64,000 nt of DNA, from NCBI RefSeq assembly GCF_040802235.1, contig NC_133156.1, positions 117,644,173 to 117,708,172 on the forward strand, given 5' to 3'. The translations under genes and the position numbers were made by a program. The notes under the pieces were generated by a model. It was not told the origin of the DNA and ran no database searches. It saw nothing but the letters and a program-made list of their open reading frames with translations. Of the stretch, positions 1 to 10,440 are shown piece by piece. The DNA comes from Manis javanica. Lineage: Eukaryota; Chordata; Mammalia; Pholidota; Manidae. Numbering within the stretch: the first letter of the stretch is position 1; every line of letters begins with the position of its first letter.

Positions 1-2440
1 TGTCCATTTCTTGCAGGAAAGATGGTATAGACTTGTCCTTAAGCTAATCTTAAAATGGTTAATACTTATCGGTAACAGATATTTAAAATTATCTCATGAT
101 AGTCTGAAACCATTACATCATACTACTAATTGCCAGAATTTGCTTCACATGAAATCTGTCCATATAATTTCTAAATTGTCTATAGTATATTTTAATTGCT
201 CTTATACCTATTAACTTCAGCAAATGTCCTACCATCAAATCATCACATCATTAAACTTATTGCATATGGAAATGTGCTTGCTTCACAAAGCCATATTATT
301 GTTTCCAACAGCTATTTTGTATAGTTCATTTTAAAATCATTTTTACCTAGGTGAAGGCCTCCCAATCCCCTTTAGAGCCATTGTGATGAACTACAGTCAA
401 TTCAAACCCATTCTTTTCAAAAGCTGAATTTTCCAAACCCTGTGTCTCTTAGGTATAAGCCAAGAGCCACATCTCAGCATTTTCAGTGCTTGTGAAAGAA
501 AATAAAAGCAGCATGAATAATCATAATAGATGTATTATTCTTCAATCTCACTAATCAAAGTCAATAATGAGGTATAATGAGTAATATCTTTGTGGAAAAT
601 AATACCAATAATTGTCATGTATGAAGAATGCAAGTTTTATAATTACACAAAGTATATGATAATACTGGGCTATAATTTTCTTGCTATAAATTATTTTAAA
701 TAGAAAATAACTTCCCTGTTATTAGCCAGTGCATACTGGGACATTCATCTGTTGCTTATCTGCCTGCAGGTGGCCACATCACTTAACTGTAACTTTAAGT
801 ATTGTATTTTTTAATTTCCATGCAAACTCAAGATTGATTAGTCTTGTGATTCTTTGTGTTTGCAAACCAGCATTATTCACTTTGAGAAGTGTGCCATTTT
901 TTTTAATGCACTGACTTCACTGGGATTTTCTGCCAATCCCATTATAATTGAAAGGTTGTATGTTTATAAAGATTTTGTTTAAGGAAGGTAGCTCCATAAC
1001 TTCCTCATCTCATGATGTGGGATTATGTGTGTGTGTGATTGGGGGTAGGGGTTTGGTCTCCTATTCAATCATATTTTCTCAGCTCCTATTCTCTTCCATT
1101 CATTTAACAAACTAGACTCACTCAGCCAGGGAAATAAGGCATCGAGACATATGCAGTCTCCTTTGGAGTTACTTTGTGATTTACGATGAATTTTGGCATT
1201 CAGCTCCTCTGGGTCCACAAGTATCTTTGCTGGAACCAGGAAAGCTAGCTGCTTCTTAGTCATCTTGCGTTAATGATAATTCGCTCTCATTTGATGTGGT
1301 ATAATTTTTTACACTGCATTCTTCCATGTATAAGGGCAACTTTATTTACAAGCTCTTTATGTAAGCTTTTAAAGTAACTTTGATTTCAAATATAGCCATC
1401 TTGCACACAGTACAAATATTAGATAATTATTAGATTGAGTGCATTCCTTTATTTTAGAACATGTAATTTCTTTATAACTATAAAAGGATCTTTACATGTA
1501 TTTTCAGAGACAATATGGGAAAGTAAAAAAAATTACATCTTTTGTAAATGTGACACATAAAAGAAGAATTTAGTTGTCATGTGGGTTACTTGGTGTGTAG
1601 TGGACAAAATGAGGCTGAGGTCTTAGGTTTGATTTTTTTTAATTAGAAATGTATGTTTTCTTTTGCTTAAAAAATAAGGTTAACATTTTTATAAAAAAAC
1701 CACAAACTTTAATCATTTGTAAAGAGAAAGCTTTTAGGTTATGTAGAATATATGCAGTGATTATGGCCCACAGATTTAGGGAAATTATCTTTTCAAAGTA
1801 TGTGCCTATTGTAATTATGTAACCAGGGGGTGTGGTTACATTGAATTTATGGTAGTCTATGTAAAGTTTTACTTTTACTTTATTTTGCCTTACGTTTACT
1901 TTCTACACCTTCCCTACACTACAAAAGTTGTATATAGGGAAATAAACCATCCCCAAGTTGTATATATTTCCCTATATACAACTTGACTTAAATAAGATAA
2001 CTTAAAAGTATCACATTTATATCTTATCAGTGAGTTCAGAAAAACCACAGTCAGTTCATTCAGTCATTGGTGATTCAAAATATCTGAATTGACTGATTGC
2101 TTGACTGAAATAATCAGCTCAGGATATTGAAATATTATATGTTAAATGTTATCATATGTGGAATTTACTTCAAAATAATTCCATTTGGAAGAGAGGGTGT
2201 GAAAATAAATAAAAAGTGCCCATGGGCTGATAATCACTGAGACCTAGGAGTTTTCTAGGTAGTATTGGCTGGGCCTCATGTTCACCTGTTCAACCTAGAC
2301 ACATTCAACATAAACACAGCCACTCTTTGACTTCGATGAATTTAAAAAAGAAGAACATTATCCGTCTGTAATCGTGTCTGAAAATAGACAAAAACATTAA
2401 TATTGTCCATTCAACAGAAATTATCCGATATTCTCCATTG
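1..2440. other. Upstream intergenic DNA, no gene seen
   Basis: AT-rich, non-coding sequence with stops in all frames. The longest open frames are about 60-67 codons, have no recognisable motif and fit chance. The one structure seen is a 20-bp-arm inverted repeat at 1925-1984, listed separately. I recognise no repeat family with confidence. Confidence 0.7.
1925..1984. repeat. Perfect 20-bp-arm inverted repeat with 20-nt loop
   Basis: The left arm at 1925-1944 and right arm at 1965-1984 are exact reverse complements (AAGTTGTATATAGGGAAATA and its complement). The 20-nt spacer carries a further copy of the first 12 bases, AAGTTGTATATA, at 1955-1966, so a direct and an inverted repeat are nested. 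The sequence could form a cruciform or hairpin. It may be a small MITE-like remnant or the product of a local template switch; no family is recognised. Confidence 0.85.
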
Positions 2441-2810
2441 ACATGAGTGACTCCCATTTCTTATTACAGGTCTAGCCTTAGTCTAATCTCTCCTCCTTCT
2501 AGATGAGATTTATCAATATATCCATTGATTACCCCCACACCACTTCCTGGCAACAGCCAAATCAGAGCAAAACCCTACTTCCTTAAATCCTCCACAAATC
2601 AGCTAACATAAGAGAAAATCCTATGAAAAGTTCTAACACCCTCTTACTGAGATGATCCAGGGTTCCCATGACGTGTGTCCTCCCTCACAGCAGAAAGCAA
2701 TAAACCCAATCGGTGTGATTTCAAGTGCTGTTCCTGGTAGTCATTGGCCAGAAGATAAACTATTACTAAAGGGTTATGGTGGGGACTTTCTAGTACATCA
2801 AACAAGTGTG
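2440..2810 (+). mobile_element. Probable solo LTR remnant, family unassigned
   Basis: A degenerate TATA-like stretch (CCTATGAAAAG, about 2619-2629) is followed about 70 bases later by a polyadenylation signal (AATAAA, about 2699) within AGCAATAAACCCAAT, then a short U5-like stretch. This spacing is that of a retroviral-type LTR U3-R-U5. No internal region or primer-binding site was seen. The ends are approximate and the family is not recognised; chance resemblance is possible. Confidence 0.4.
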
Positions 2811-2842
2811 GTCTTCTGCCCAACAAAGTCACTGGTCATTAG

Positions 2843-3344
2843 GTTTTTTAATTGTGATAAAATATACAGAACATAAAATTTACCATCTAAACTATTTTTA
2901 AGTGTACAGGTCAATGGCGTTAAGTATATTTACATTGTTGTGCAACTATCACCACTTTCTATTCATCTCCAGAATTTTTCATGATCCTAAACTGAAACTC
3001 TGTACCTATTAAGCTATAAGTCCCCATTCTCCACTTCTCCAGACCCTGATACCACTGTTCTACTTACTGTCTCTATGAATTTCACTATTTTAGGTACCTC
3101 ATATAGTGGCATCATATAATATTTGTCCTCTTGGGTCTGGCTTATTTCACTTAGTATAATGTCTTCAAAGTTCATCCATGTTGTAGAAGATATCGGACTT
3201 TTCTTCCTTTTTAAAGCTGAATAATATTCCATAGATGATTTTATCACATGTTATTTAGTCATTCATCTGTGGATGAACATTGGGTCATTTTCATCTTTTG
3301 GCAATCGTGAATAATGCTGCTATGAGCATTGGTGTAATAATGAT
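2843..3344 (-). mobile_element. Old L1 (L1M type) 3′ end, antisense
   Basis: Read on the minus strand, this is the ORF2 C-terminus plus 3′UTR of an ancient L1. A 77-codon frame at 3247-3014 carries the SMEYYSALKRK and TTWMNFEDIILSE signature of the L1 ORF2 C-terminus. The + strand shows the typical antisense landmarks GCTGAATAATATTCCAT and GTTCATCCATGTTGTAG. It is truncated at the 5′ side near 3344 and is inactive. Confidence 0.85.
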
Positions 3345-3759
3345 CTTTTTTTTCAGCAATGATGAGAACAGGTCCAGGATTTTTCTGGTTCTGCCTATGA
3401 ATCTAAAGTAGTCTCCCTCTTTCTTTCCAAGCTATCCTCCACCCCTAGCAATCCGATACTCTGAAAAATCAAATATTTTGCTAGTAATGACCTTCAAACT
3501 CTAGAACAGTACATCATTTTATTTCTGTCATCATTGACTTTAGCTAGATTGCACTAGGGATGGGATACATGGGGAAGATGGCATAGAGAGGCAAAACAAT
3601 TCTGAACTAATTTTTCTTTCAAAATATGTTTTCAAAACTAAGTTACAAGTGTTTGGCTGCTAGCAAAGTGCTAAAACATAGGCATACTAAAGTAGGGCTT
3701 TTGACATGAGGTGAGAGATACAGCCATGTGATTTATTTATTCAGCCATTAAAGCTACTA

Positions 3760-4122
3760 CTGTCTGCTACTTTCTGCCAGTGGGGAAATGGAAGTTTCTA
3801 AGGCCAGGGTCCTCACCTGACCCTAAACTACTTGATAATATGACTGGACTACTGCTAGGCACTGCTTCCACACCCATAGGCAATAAGCTATTATTGACTG
3901 AGTCACTATATAAAGAGCTCTGCCCAGTAGTCTGGGAGGAGTCAGAGACGAAGTTGGATTATGGACCTACAGAATGCTGAATGCCGACATGATTCCAGTG
4001 CTCAAACTGCTGCTGGGAGAATAAAACTGGATATAAATGCTTTTACGCCAAGAATGTTCTGTTGTCATTTCTTGGTCTCACTGAATCATAGTGAACTTGC
4101 CCGGGGCTGAAACATAAAAGTT
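3760..4122 (+). mobile_element. Probable solo LTR, family unassigned
   Basis: CTATATAAAGAGCTCTGCCC (about 3906) looks like a core promoter with TATA box. AATAAAACTGG follows about 115 bases downstream (4021), and then a roughly 90-base U5-like tail ends near GGGGCTGAAACA. This is the order expected of an endogenous retroviral LTR. No gag, pol or env remnant adjoins it. The TG...CA boundaries are guesses. Confidence 0.5.
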
Positions 4123-4144
4123 CAGGGACTTGTTACTGTCTCCT

Positions 4145-4205
4145 CTTTCTCTAGAACGGAGCACATAATAGATAGTAAATATTTATGAAATAAGTGAGCT
4201 AATGA
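4145..4205 (+). mobile_element. L2 3′-end fragment
   Basis: The segment reads CTAGAACGGAGCACATAATAG followed by TAGTAAATATTTATGAAATAA. This resembles the 3′ terminus of LINE2, whose consensus reads roughly CTAGAACAGTGCCTGGCACATAGTAGG then CAATAAATATTTGTTGAATGAA. It is short and diverged. Confidence 0.5.
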
Positions 4206-5690
4206 ATAATTATAATGAACCCTTATTATGTTATAGGCACTATGAGAGGTATCAGATAACACCATCTCTATCCACATAATGCTTTAAAACCAGCTGGGGA
4301 ACTAGAAACACACTACTGGATAGCACTAAACAAATTGCAGTGCTGTGCAGAAAACGAAAAGATCACTTCTACATACGGATAGTAAAGGAAGTTGTAAAGA
4401 TAATGTAGTATGGGAAGACTTTTGACAGATGAAAGTATGAAAGTGCATCCCATGTAGAGTTAACAGCATGAGCAAAGACATGGTAGCAAGAATCATAATG
4501 ATGAACTGTAGTTAACTTTTGAGAGTCCATTCTGTTAAACAAAATGTAGATTCTTCATTTAAGCTTCATAGCACCTTCCATTTTCCCACCCTCAGGAGGA
4601 AATAATTGTTCTTCATACTTTAAGAGAACCAAGAAATATACCTAATTAATTGGGAAACCTGGATTTGAGTTTAAGCCTTCAGGTCCCATAGCCTGTGATT
4701 CCACCCACTAGATTATGTTCAGTGAGTGCTATTAGCTTACTTTGGGCCACGTAAGATGCAGATATAGAGGAAGAGAGGAGAGAGAAGCCTGGAAACTCTG
4801 TAGGGTTAGTGTGGTGGAGGGAAGTGGGGCTTTTACTTTTTGCTACTTTGAATTTAAGTGCAAAATACATTTTACACTTAAAATACAGTGAAGTTCTTTG
4901 AATGGAATATCTAGGTAGAGGTTGTAGAGAATGGTATAAAAAAGCATTGGTTTTTATAGCACTTTTGTCTGTGTTTTCTTTATGGGTTCTCTATAAATTT
5001 TTATTCTGAACATTGTTTCTTAATGACTTGACTGAATTATTTTAAACAGAGTTCCTCTTTTAAAATGATTAAGCTGAAATGTGTTCTGTTTTTTGACTTA
5101 TAAGAACCTTGTTTTTCAGAACATAATTCAAAACCAATTTAACTGAACAAACAAAACATATATCTCCAATAATTAAGAAATGCTCTGAGCTAATGAAAGA
5201 AAATGTTGCCAAGAGACATATATTTTTAAGAGCAGAAGAGGATATGAAGTAAGGAAATGTTCCAAATGAGTAGCAGTGTTTATACACTGCATGGTGTTAT
5301 TTTGATGGGCCGCTGAAGATTACATGTATAAGTTTTAGTAGAAGTATGAAACCATTACAAATAGTCATTTTGCTCTTTCTGTTTATGCTTAAAACATTTT
5401 TTTAAAATAAAAGGTTGGCTACTGTCAACACCACAATTAAAAATCATTAGTATTTTCTCATCTTTGTTGTTTTAGAGATAAAAATGTTATTCCACACCTT
5501 GAGTAGTCTGGAGGGAGTAAAAAAAACAAGTAAATATTTTCATTCCTCCTCTTGGTGTTTCCGGCAGCCATATGCATGAGAAATAATCATAAAGGAGGCA
5601 GAATGATAGAACAATAGAGTCAAAAATGGCCCTAGAGATCCGGAACAACTTTTCCTTAAGTTTGCCAGTGTTTGTGGTGGTTACTTTTAT
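4206..5690. other. Intergenic, nothing recognised
   Basis: AT-rich sequence without a supported gene. The open frames are short (60-72 codons) and featureless. No repeat family was identified. Confidence 0.6.
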
Positions 5691-6078
5691 GAGGCAACTT
5701 GGCTGGGCTGTGATGCCCAGTCTTTTGGCTAAACACTAGCTGTTGCTTTGAAGGTATTTGTGGATATGATTAACATATACAATTATTTGACATTGAGTAA
5801 AGTGGATTACTTGCTAGAAATGTGGGTGGGCCTCATGAAATCAGTTGAAGGTCTGAAGAGCAGAAACTATAAGATTTCCTGAAGAATTCTGCTTCAAGAC
5901 CACAACATAGATATCCTACCTGAGTTCCCAACTTGCTGGCTTATCTTTCAGATTTGCCAGCTCTCACAGTCACAAGAGCTAATTCCTTAAATTAAATCTC
6001 TACCTATTTATCTCTATCTATATCTAGATATAGATGTAGATATAACTGGTTCTATTTCCCTGGGGAACCCTAATAAAG
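5690..6078 (+). mobile_element. Ancient interspersed repeat ending in TTCCCTGGGGAACCCTAATA
   Basis: The segment runs from GAGGCAACTTGGCTGGGCTG to CTATTTCCCTGGGGAACCCTAATA. It contains the widely repeated landmarks GTGGGTGGGCCTCATGAAATCAGTTGAAGG and GCTAATTCCTTAAATTAAATCTCT, which I recognise from many mammalian genomes. I cannot assign the family name safely. A (TATC)-like microsatellite (about 6000-6045) sits in its usual place near the 3′ end. Confidence 0.6.
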
Positions 6079-8030
6079 TGGGCAAACTAAAGCCTATAGA
6101 AATTACATAATTTTCCTAATGTCATTTAGTAAGTGGTGGTAAAGCTGGTAATAGAAAGATGGGGAAACTGGTTGTAAAGTTGCCTAAAATATTGATCATA
6201 AGTCCTGGAAAGTAATTCAAAATTATCAACCCTGTCTTTTCTAGTGGACTATATGCTGAGAAATCTAAAATTTTGTATGAAATCAATACATTAAAAAATC
6301 TGAAATTCAAAGCAGATTAAACAGGAGAGGGACTGTTTGCTTTACTAAACATTTAAGGTGGTTTCATTTAAAAAATGCTTTGTAAACTTTTATAGACACA
6401 TAAGTTCAACACACTTGAGCAGAGCATGTTTTTCAAATGTATCATATTAAAAAATATTCCCAAGATTCAATAATTATTTCATTCTCTTAAAAATGAATAC
6501 TTTATAAAGATATAAAGGGCAAAGAGAAGAAAATGTACATATGTTGTTATCTTATTAAAGAGAAATCGCACATTTGTATGATGGTTTGCTGCTAACAAAG
6601 CTTTTTCATATATATACCCTTTCCTGGAAGCCTCACCACAAATCTCTTGAGCCCTAGACCACCAGGGCTGACAGATACTAGTGTACTTGCCCAAACTACT
6701 AGGATACAGACTGATTCCCAGATCGGAGCACTCCTTCCTTATTGCCCTGCAGTGATGCCACAGAGCATCAATGTTAGTCACAAGGGTGGTGTTTGTAGAT
6801 CTCCTGACCAAGAATCCATAGTGATCTAAATAGTCATTTTAAACAAAAGGATTTGTGGTTTCTACTGTGTTAACAAGAATATTGAGATTTACCTTGGGAG
6901 AAAAATCCCAGTACATTTCTTTCTCATTCTTAAGATAGACCTACCATGTACTTTTCAAACTATGCATTGATTCTAGGAGAGAATGGAAAATTTGATCACA
7001 AAGATAAGGAATTATCTTTTCTGTCTTTCTCATAATGCTCACCATTTCCAATGAATATTCTTTGGGTTCTGAATCCTTGTACAGAAAGGATTCTTTAGTT
7101 GTTATTGTTTTTAATGGTATATGTTTACTGAAATGAATTTTCATTTTTCCCAACCTAAGAGCATTTACTTTAGGAAAAGGATTTACACAGCACTGGACTT
7201 TTACTGCATCTATGTTCTCTGGGTTGCAAAGACCCAACACACTTTCTTTTTGTATAAGCAACATTTCGCTGCTTATACATTCCTACTCAGGCCACCCTTG
7301 GACTCATCACATTTATAAGACTTGATTTCTCTCTTCTCATCTAATAGCAGGTAGGCCAAGACAGTTTTTTGGAGCCTCAATGAATTATTTGTCTTGAGAG
7401 GCACATCTCTCGAGTCTACCAGGCAACAAAAATTCAAACAACCACATAGATCATTTTGAAATAAATTCCACCAGATGATACTGGCAATAATTACGGCATG
7501 TTGCTGGGAAATGTGGTGATTTTTTTTCTAGTGTCAGCCTTCAGTCTTGTCCTGAGTGTCACAAAAATGACAGACAAAGGATGCAGGCAGCTTTCTCCAT
7601 AGTAGTAACAGATTTCTCATGATCAGGGAAATGAAGGGATTGAAGTGCTTCTTTACCTTGAGATGTATAGAACAGGATAACAGGGATTAAATAGGAATCA
7701 CCTAGAATTTACTGCTCTCTGCTGACAGCCCACTTGTCAACTACTCTAAAAATGCGCAAAGTGGTGAACAGAGACCACCATTTTGTTACAAGCAGGGCTG
7801 TGGGCTCCAGCTGAGGAAAGGCGCAACCTGTTGGTGCTCACAAAAAAGAAAGCTCGTTGTTAAGCCTCGAAAGTCGTAAAAGCCAGTATGAGATCTCTTC
7901 TATGGGAGGCAATAGCATCCCAAAGTCTACTAGGATTTTAGGTTCAACCACAGACTGTCTTTTATCCAAACAAGACTGGGAAGTCACATCAAAAGGCCAA
8001 GCAAGACCGTGAGCACAGCAGCTGGGTGTC
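6079..8030. other. Upstream intergenic, nothing recognised
   Basis: There is no supported gene or family-level repeat. Open frames of 107-131 codons on the minus strand (7264-6941 and 8233-7838) lack motifs. The second is largely the antisense of the GA-rich promoter flank. Confidence 0.55.
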
Positions 8031-8039
8031 CTAAGTTTA

Positions 8040-8067
<28 letters not shown>
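8040..8067. repeat. (AAT)n microsatellite with A tail
   Basis: About eight AAT units are followed by seven A. The repeat lies about 350 bases upstream of the PLCXD3 start codon, at the edge of the CpG island. Confidence 0.9.
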
Positions 8068-8070
<3 letters not shown>

Positions 8071-8274
8071 GGAGTAGGGAGAAGCCAAGGAAAGCTGCAG
8101 AATGGCGAGAATCGGCAGAGACGCATGGGAGGGATGAGACGGAAGGAGGAGGGAGTGGGCAGGGGTGGGGAGAGAGGAGAAAGCCGAGTGCGGACGTCGG
8201 GAACAAAGCTACGGCGGAGTCTGGCGGAGGCACTAAGGGACCATGGGGTGTTTTGAATAATTATTAAAATTAGC

Positions 8275-8319
8275 ATGTGTCTGCGCCATCCTGTGGGTGT
8301 GGCGCAGAGCGGAGTGTAA
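8275..8319 (+). other. Possible upstream ORF in the PLCXD3 leader
   Basis: An ATG at 8275 opens a 14-codon frame ending in TAA at 8317-8319. It is in a different frame from the main start and ends 95 bases before it. It would matter only if transcription starts upstream of 8275, which is unknown. Its context (AGCATGT) has a purine three bases before the ATG but no G after it. Confidence 0.3.
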
Positions 8320-8414
8320 ACTCTAGCGGGGCTGGAGCAAACATTGGATTAGCGGCAGCAGCCTGCCAGCCTGCGCGAGGAGCGCGGGGACCAGCGCGCA
8401 CGCCGCCGGGCACC

Positions 8415-8517
8415 ATGGCCTCGTCTCAGGGGAAGAACGAGCTGAAATTAGCCGACTGGATGGCAACTCTGCCCGAGAGCATCCACAGCATCCCCCTCAC
8501 CAATCTAGCCATCCCAG
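8415..8517 (+). CDS. PLCXD3: PLCXD3 first coding exon (PI-PLC X domain protein 3), N-terminal 34 residues
   Basis: The translation begins MASSQGKNELKLADWMATLP and ends in the residues IPLTNLAIP. I recognise this as the N-terminus of vertebrate PLCXD3; from memory the human protein has Met where this one has Ile in the SIHSIPL stretch. PLCXD proteins are small, single-domain phosphatidylinositol-specific phospholipase C-like enzymes with only the X half of the catalytic barrel, about 320 residues long. PLCXD3 is reported mainly from neural and endocrine tissue. The exon stops after the first base of a Gly codon (phase 1) at the donor CAG|GTAAGC (8518). The catalytic X domain, starting with SHDS in the family, is therefore encoded downstream, outside this window. 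The start is chosen for its strong Kozak context (CACCATGG). The in-frame upstream reading has a stop at 8271 and no other ATG. The frame also runs on past the donor into the intron, but that part does not resemble the family. Confidence 0.95.
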
Positions 8518-8523
8518 GTAAGC
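8518..8523 (+). promoter_or_regulatory. PLCXD3: Splice donor of PLCXD3 exon 1
   Basis: CCAG|GTAAGC matches the U1 donor consensus well. It falls exactly where similarity to PLCXD3 stops, splitting the Gly codon after its first base. Confidence 0.9.
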
Positions 8524-9440
8524 GCGCAGAGGCTGCGGACGGGGCGCTCGGCGCCCGCTGCACCTGCCCCGCCCTGCTTTATCTGCCGCGAAGTGGTAAC
8601 TTGCCCCGATGCCCGAGGGACGCAAAGTCGTCCCCACGGGTGGGTCTCGGGCCGGGGGAGTGCGTGCCTGGGAGGCTCCGGCCTCCTGGCGTTGCCCAAA
8701 CCTCTGGGACCGTGGCGCGGCGGGTCAAGGTGACTGCTTTCGTCCTGGGCTTCTGAAGCAAGCGGTGCGGGGCTGGGGCAGGGGAAAGGCTCGGCCCTGG
8801 GACGGCGCCTCGCGCCCCTCCCACGGTCTTCCTCGCAGACTTGGGGGTGCGGGCGATTTCTGAGGCTCTGCGGTGATAGGGCGCATTGAGCGCGACCTGG
8901 TGTCCTAAGGGCTTGGCTCTGGCTAGTGGACCTCCGACTCCGTCCCTGTCACGGAATCGCGCGGATTAGGTAGATTTCTCGGTTAAACCCTACCCGAGTG
9001 ATTAATATCCGTCCTCAGTCTCCTGTACAGAGACAAAGCGCTTCCTGAAGCACGGAAAGTTCAGGCACCGGCGGCGGCGGGATCGCTGCCGTTGACCGGG
9101 AGCCGGAGGGGGCCGTTTCCTGGTCTGCGTGGACCCGGAGGGCCTGGCCGGGTGGCCACTGTCTGGATTCTGGTTCAAGGGCTGTTAGCAACGCACGGCG
9201 CCCACATCAGGAAAGCAAACCCTTGCGGACCGTGCGTTTGTTGCTCGGGACAGAAGCCGGGCAGGGGAACCTGCGTGAGCAGCGGCGGAGGGGTGGGATC
9301 CACACGCACAGCCTCGAAGGAAGGAAGCCTAGGCAAACCGAAGGGGACAGGAGGGATCCAGAGGCTTTGGCATATCGCGCACGACTTGCACCAGAGGACT
9401 GGGCAGGTTTTTGGGGCGGTAGCGCGCAGCAGCCCCTAGC

Positions 9441-10254
9441 TCAAGTGTGCAGGACAGAGGGTCGTTTGAAAGCTGTACCACCGTGACAGCTGGGGACACG
9501 ACTGACTTCGTTACCAATCTGATTTTTCACTTGGGTTGAGGGTGTAGATGCTTGATCCTTCCAGGACCCGGCTAGAGGGCAAATTACCCACAGGTAGTCC
9601 ACCGCTGGCCTGAACCGAGCCCGGTTATTAGGCTCAACCTTCGGGTGTTACCTCCTTTTGCTCTGCCCCATCCAGCGTCCCCTCTCAGCCTCTGGGGAAA
9701 AACATGATTAAAATAAGAAAGAGAACGGTCCTGTTGAAAATCCCAAGGAGTTCTAACCAGCAGCGCTGGAATTGATCAGTAACTCAAATCAATGGTCGTT
9801 AGTCAAGTGGCCGCTTGGCTGTTAGGACAGGCATTGGCTGCACGCTGGGCGCCAGCCCCGGAAGGGAAGGGTTTGTTCCCTATGCCCTTCTTCAGGAGGT
9901 GGCTTCCCAAGAGCCCAGGTATCTCCAGGAAACAGAACAACCCAGCTCCTCAGCTCTGCACTTAACCCTGCTACCTGGGTGAGCCAGAGGATTGCTCTTT
10001 TGAAGGATACTGTGGAAAGTACACAACTTTGCTGGCAAAATTCCACTCTCACTTCCACACGCATTCCTATCCTCTTTTCTTACTATTTGGTTTTCAGACA
10101 TTCACATGTTCTTACCTGATGATTTCTGTACACATAGGAAGTAAAAAATGCAAGGACTCTGATGCCAGCCTTGTTAGAGAACTCTCCAGAGACACAGGGA
10201 ATTTAAGTCTAAATTCACATTACTACTTCTCAGGGATGATATGATACCATGTCT
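9441..10254. other. Intronic, nothing recognised
   Basis: Moderately GC-rich shoulder of the CpG island grading into ordinary intron. No repeat family or exon-like segment is supported. Confidence 0.5.
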
Positions 10255-10440
10255 GAATCTCTCTTGCATTTCTGTAATACTTCACTTTTCAAAGTCCTAG
10301 TATGTACACCAGATCACAGAATCCCTCCCCAAACCTCGAGAAAGAAGCAGGCTGTGCTGGTACTATTAACTCCATTTCACAGGTGTAAAAATTGCTGCTA
10401 AGTGAAGGCAAATAACCTATTATCAGATCAGTGATCTGAT
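10255..10440 (-). mobile_element. MIR SINE, antisense
   Basis: TGGTACTATTAACTCCATTTCACAGGTGTAAAAA matches the antisense MIR landmark (in the family, TACTATTATTATCCCCATTTTACAGATGAGGAAACTG). A 19-bp palindrome (10422-10440, arms ATCAGATCA/TGATCTGAT) marks its right edge. Confidence 0.5.

Larger units (their letters stand above)
8180..9440 (+). promoter_or_regulatory. PLCXD3: CpG island and promoter region of PLCXD3
   Basis: CpG dinucleotides are frequent from about 8183 (CCGAGTGCGGACGTCGGG) to about 9430 (GCGGTAGCGCGCAGC), in contrast to the CpG-poor DNA on both sides. The island spans the first coding exon and the start of intron 1. A purine-rich GGAGGGAGTGGGCAGGGG stretch (about 8146-8170) adjoins it upstream. 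No canonical TATA box sits at a suitable distance, so dispersed CpG-island initiation is inferred. The transcription start cannot be placed from sequence alone. Confidence 0.8.

Noticed and set aside
8277-8756. 160-codon + frame containing the PLCXD3 N-terminus, with apparent extensions on both sides
   Set aside because: The upstream part begins at GTG with no ATG and follows a stop at 8271. The downstream part reads past a strong GTAAGC donor into CpG-rich intron and no longer resembles the family. Only 8415-8517 is kept.
8579-8824. Overlapping open frames on both strands in the CpG island
   Set aside because: GC-rich DNA has few stop codons; no homology, no splice structure.
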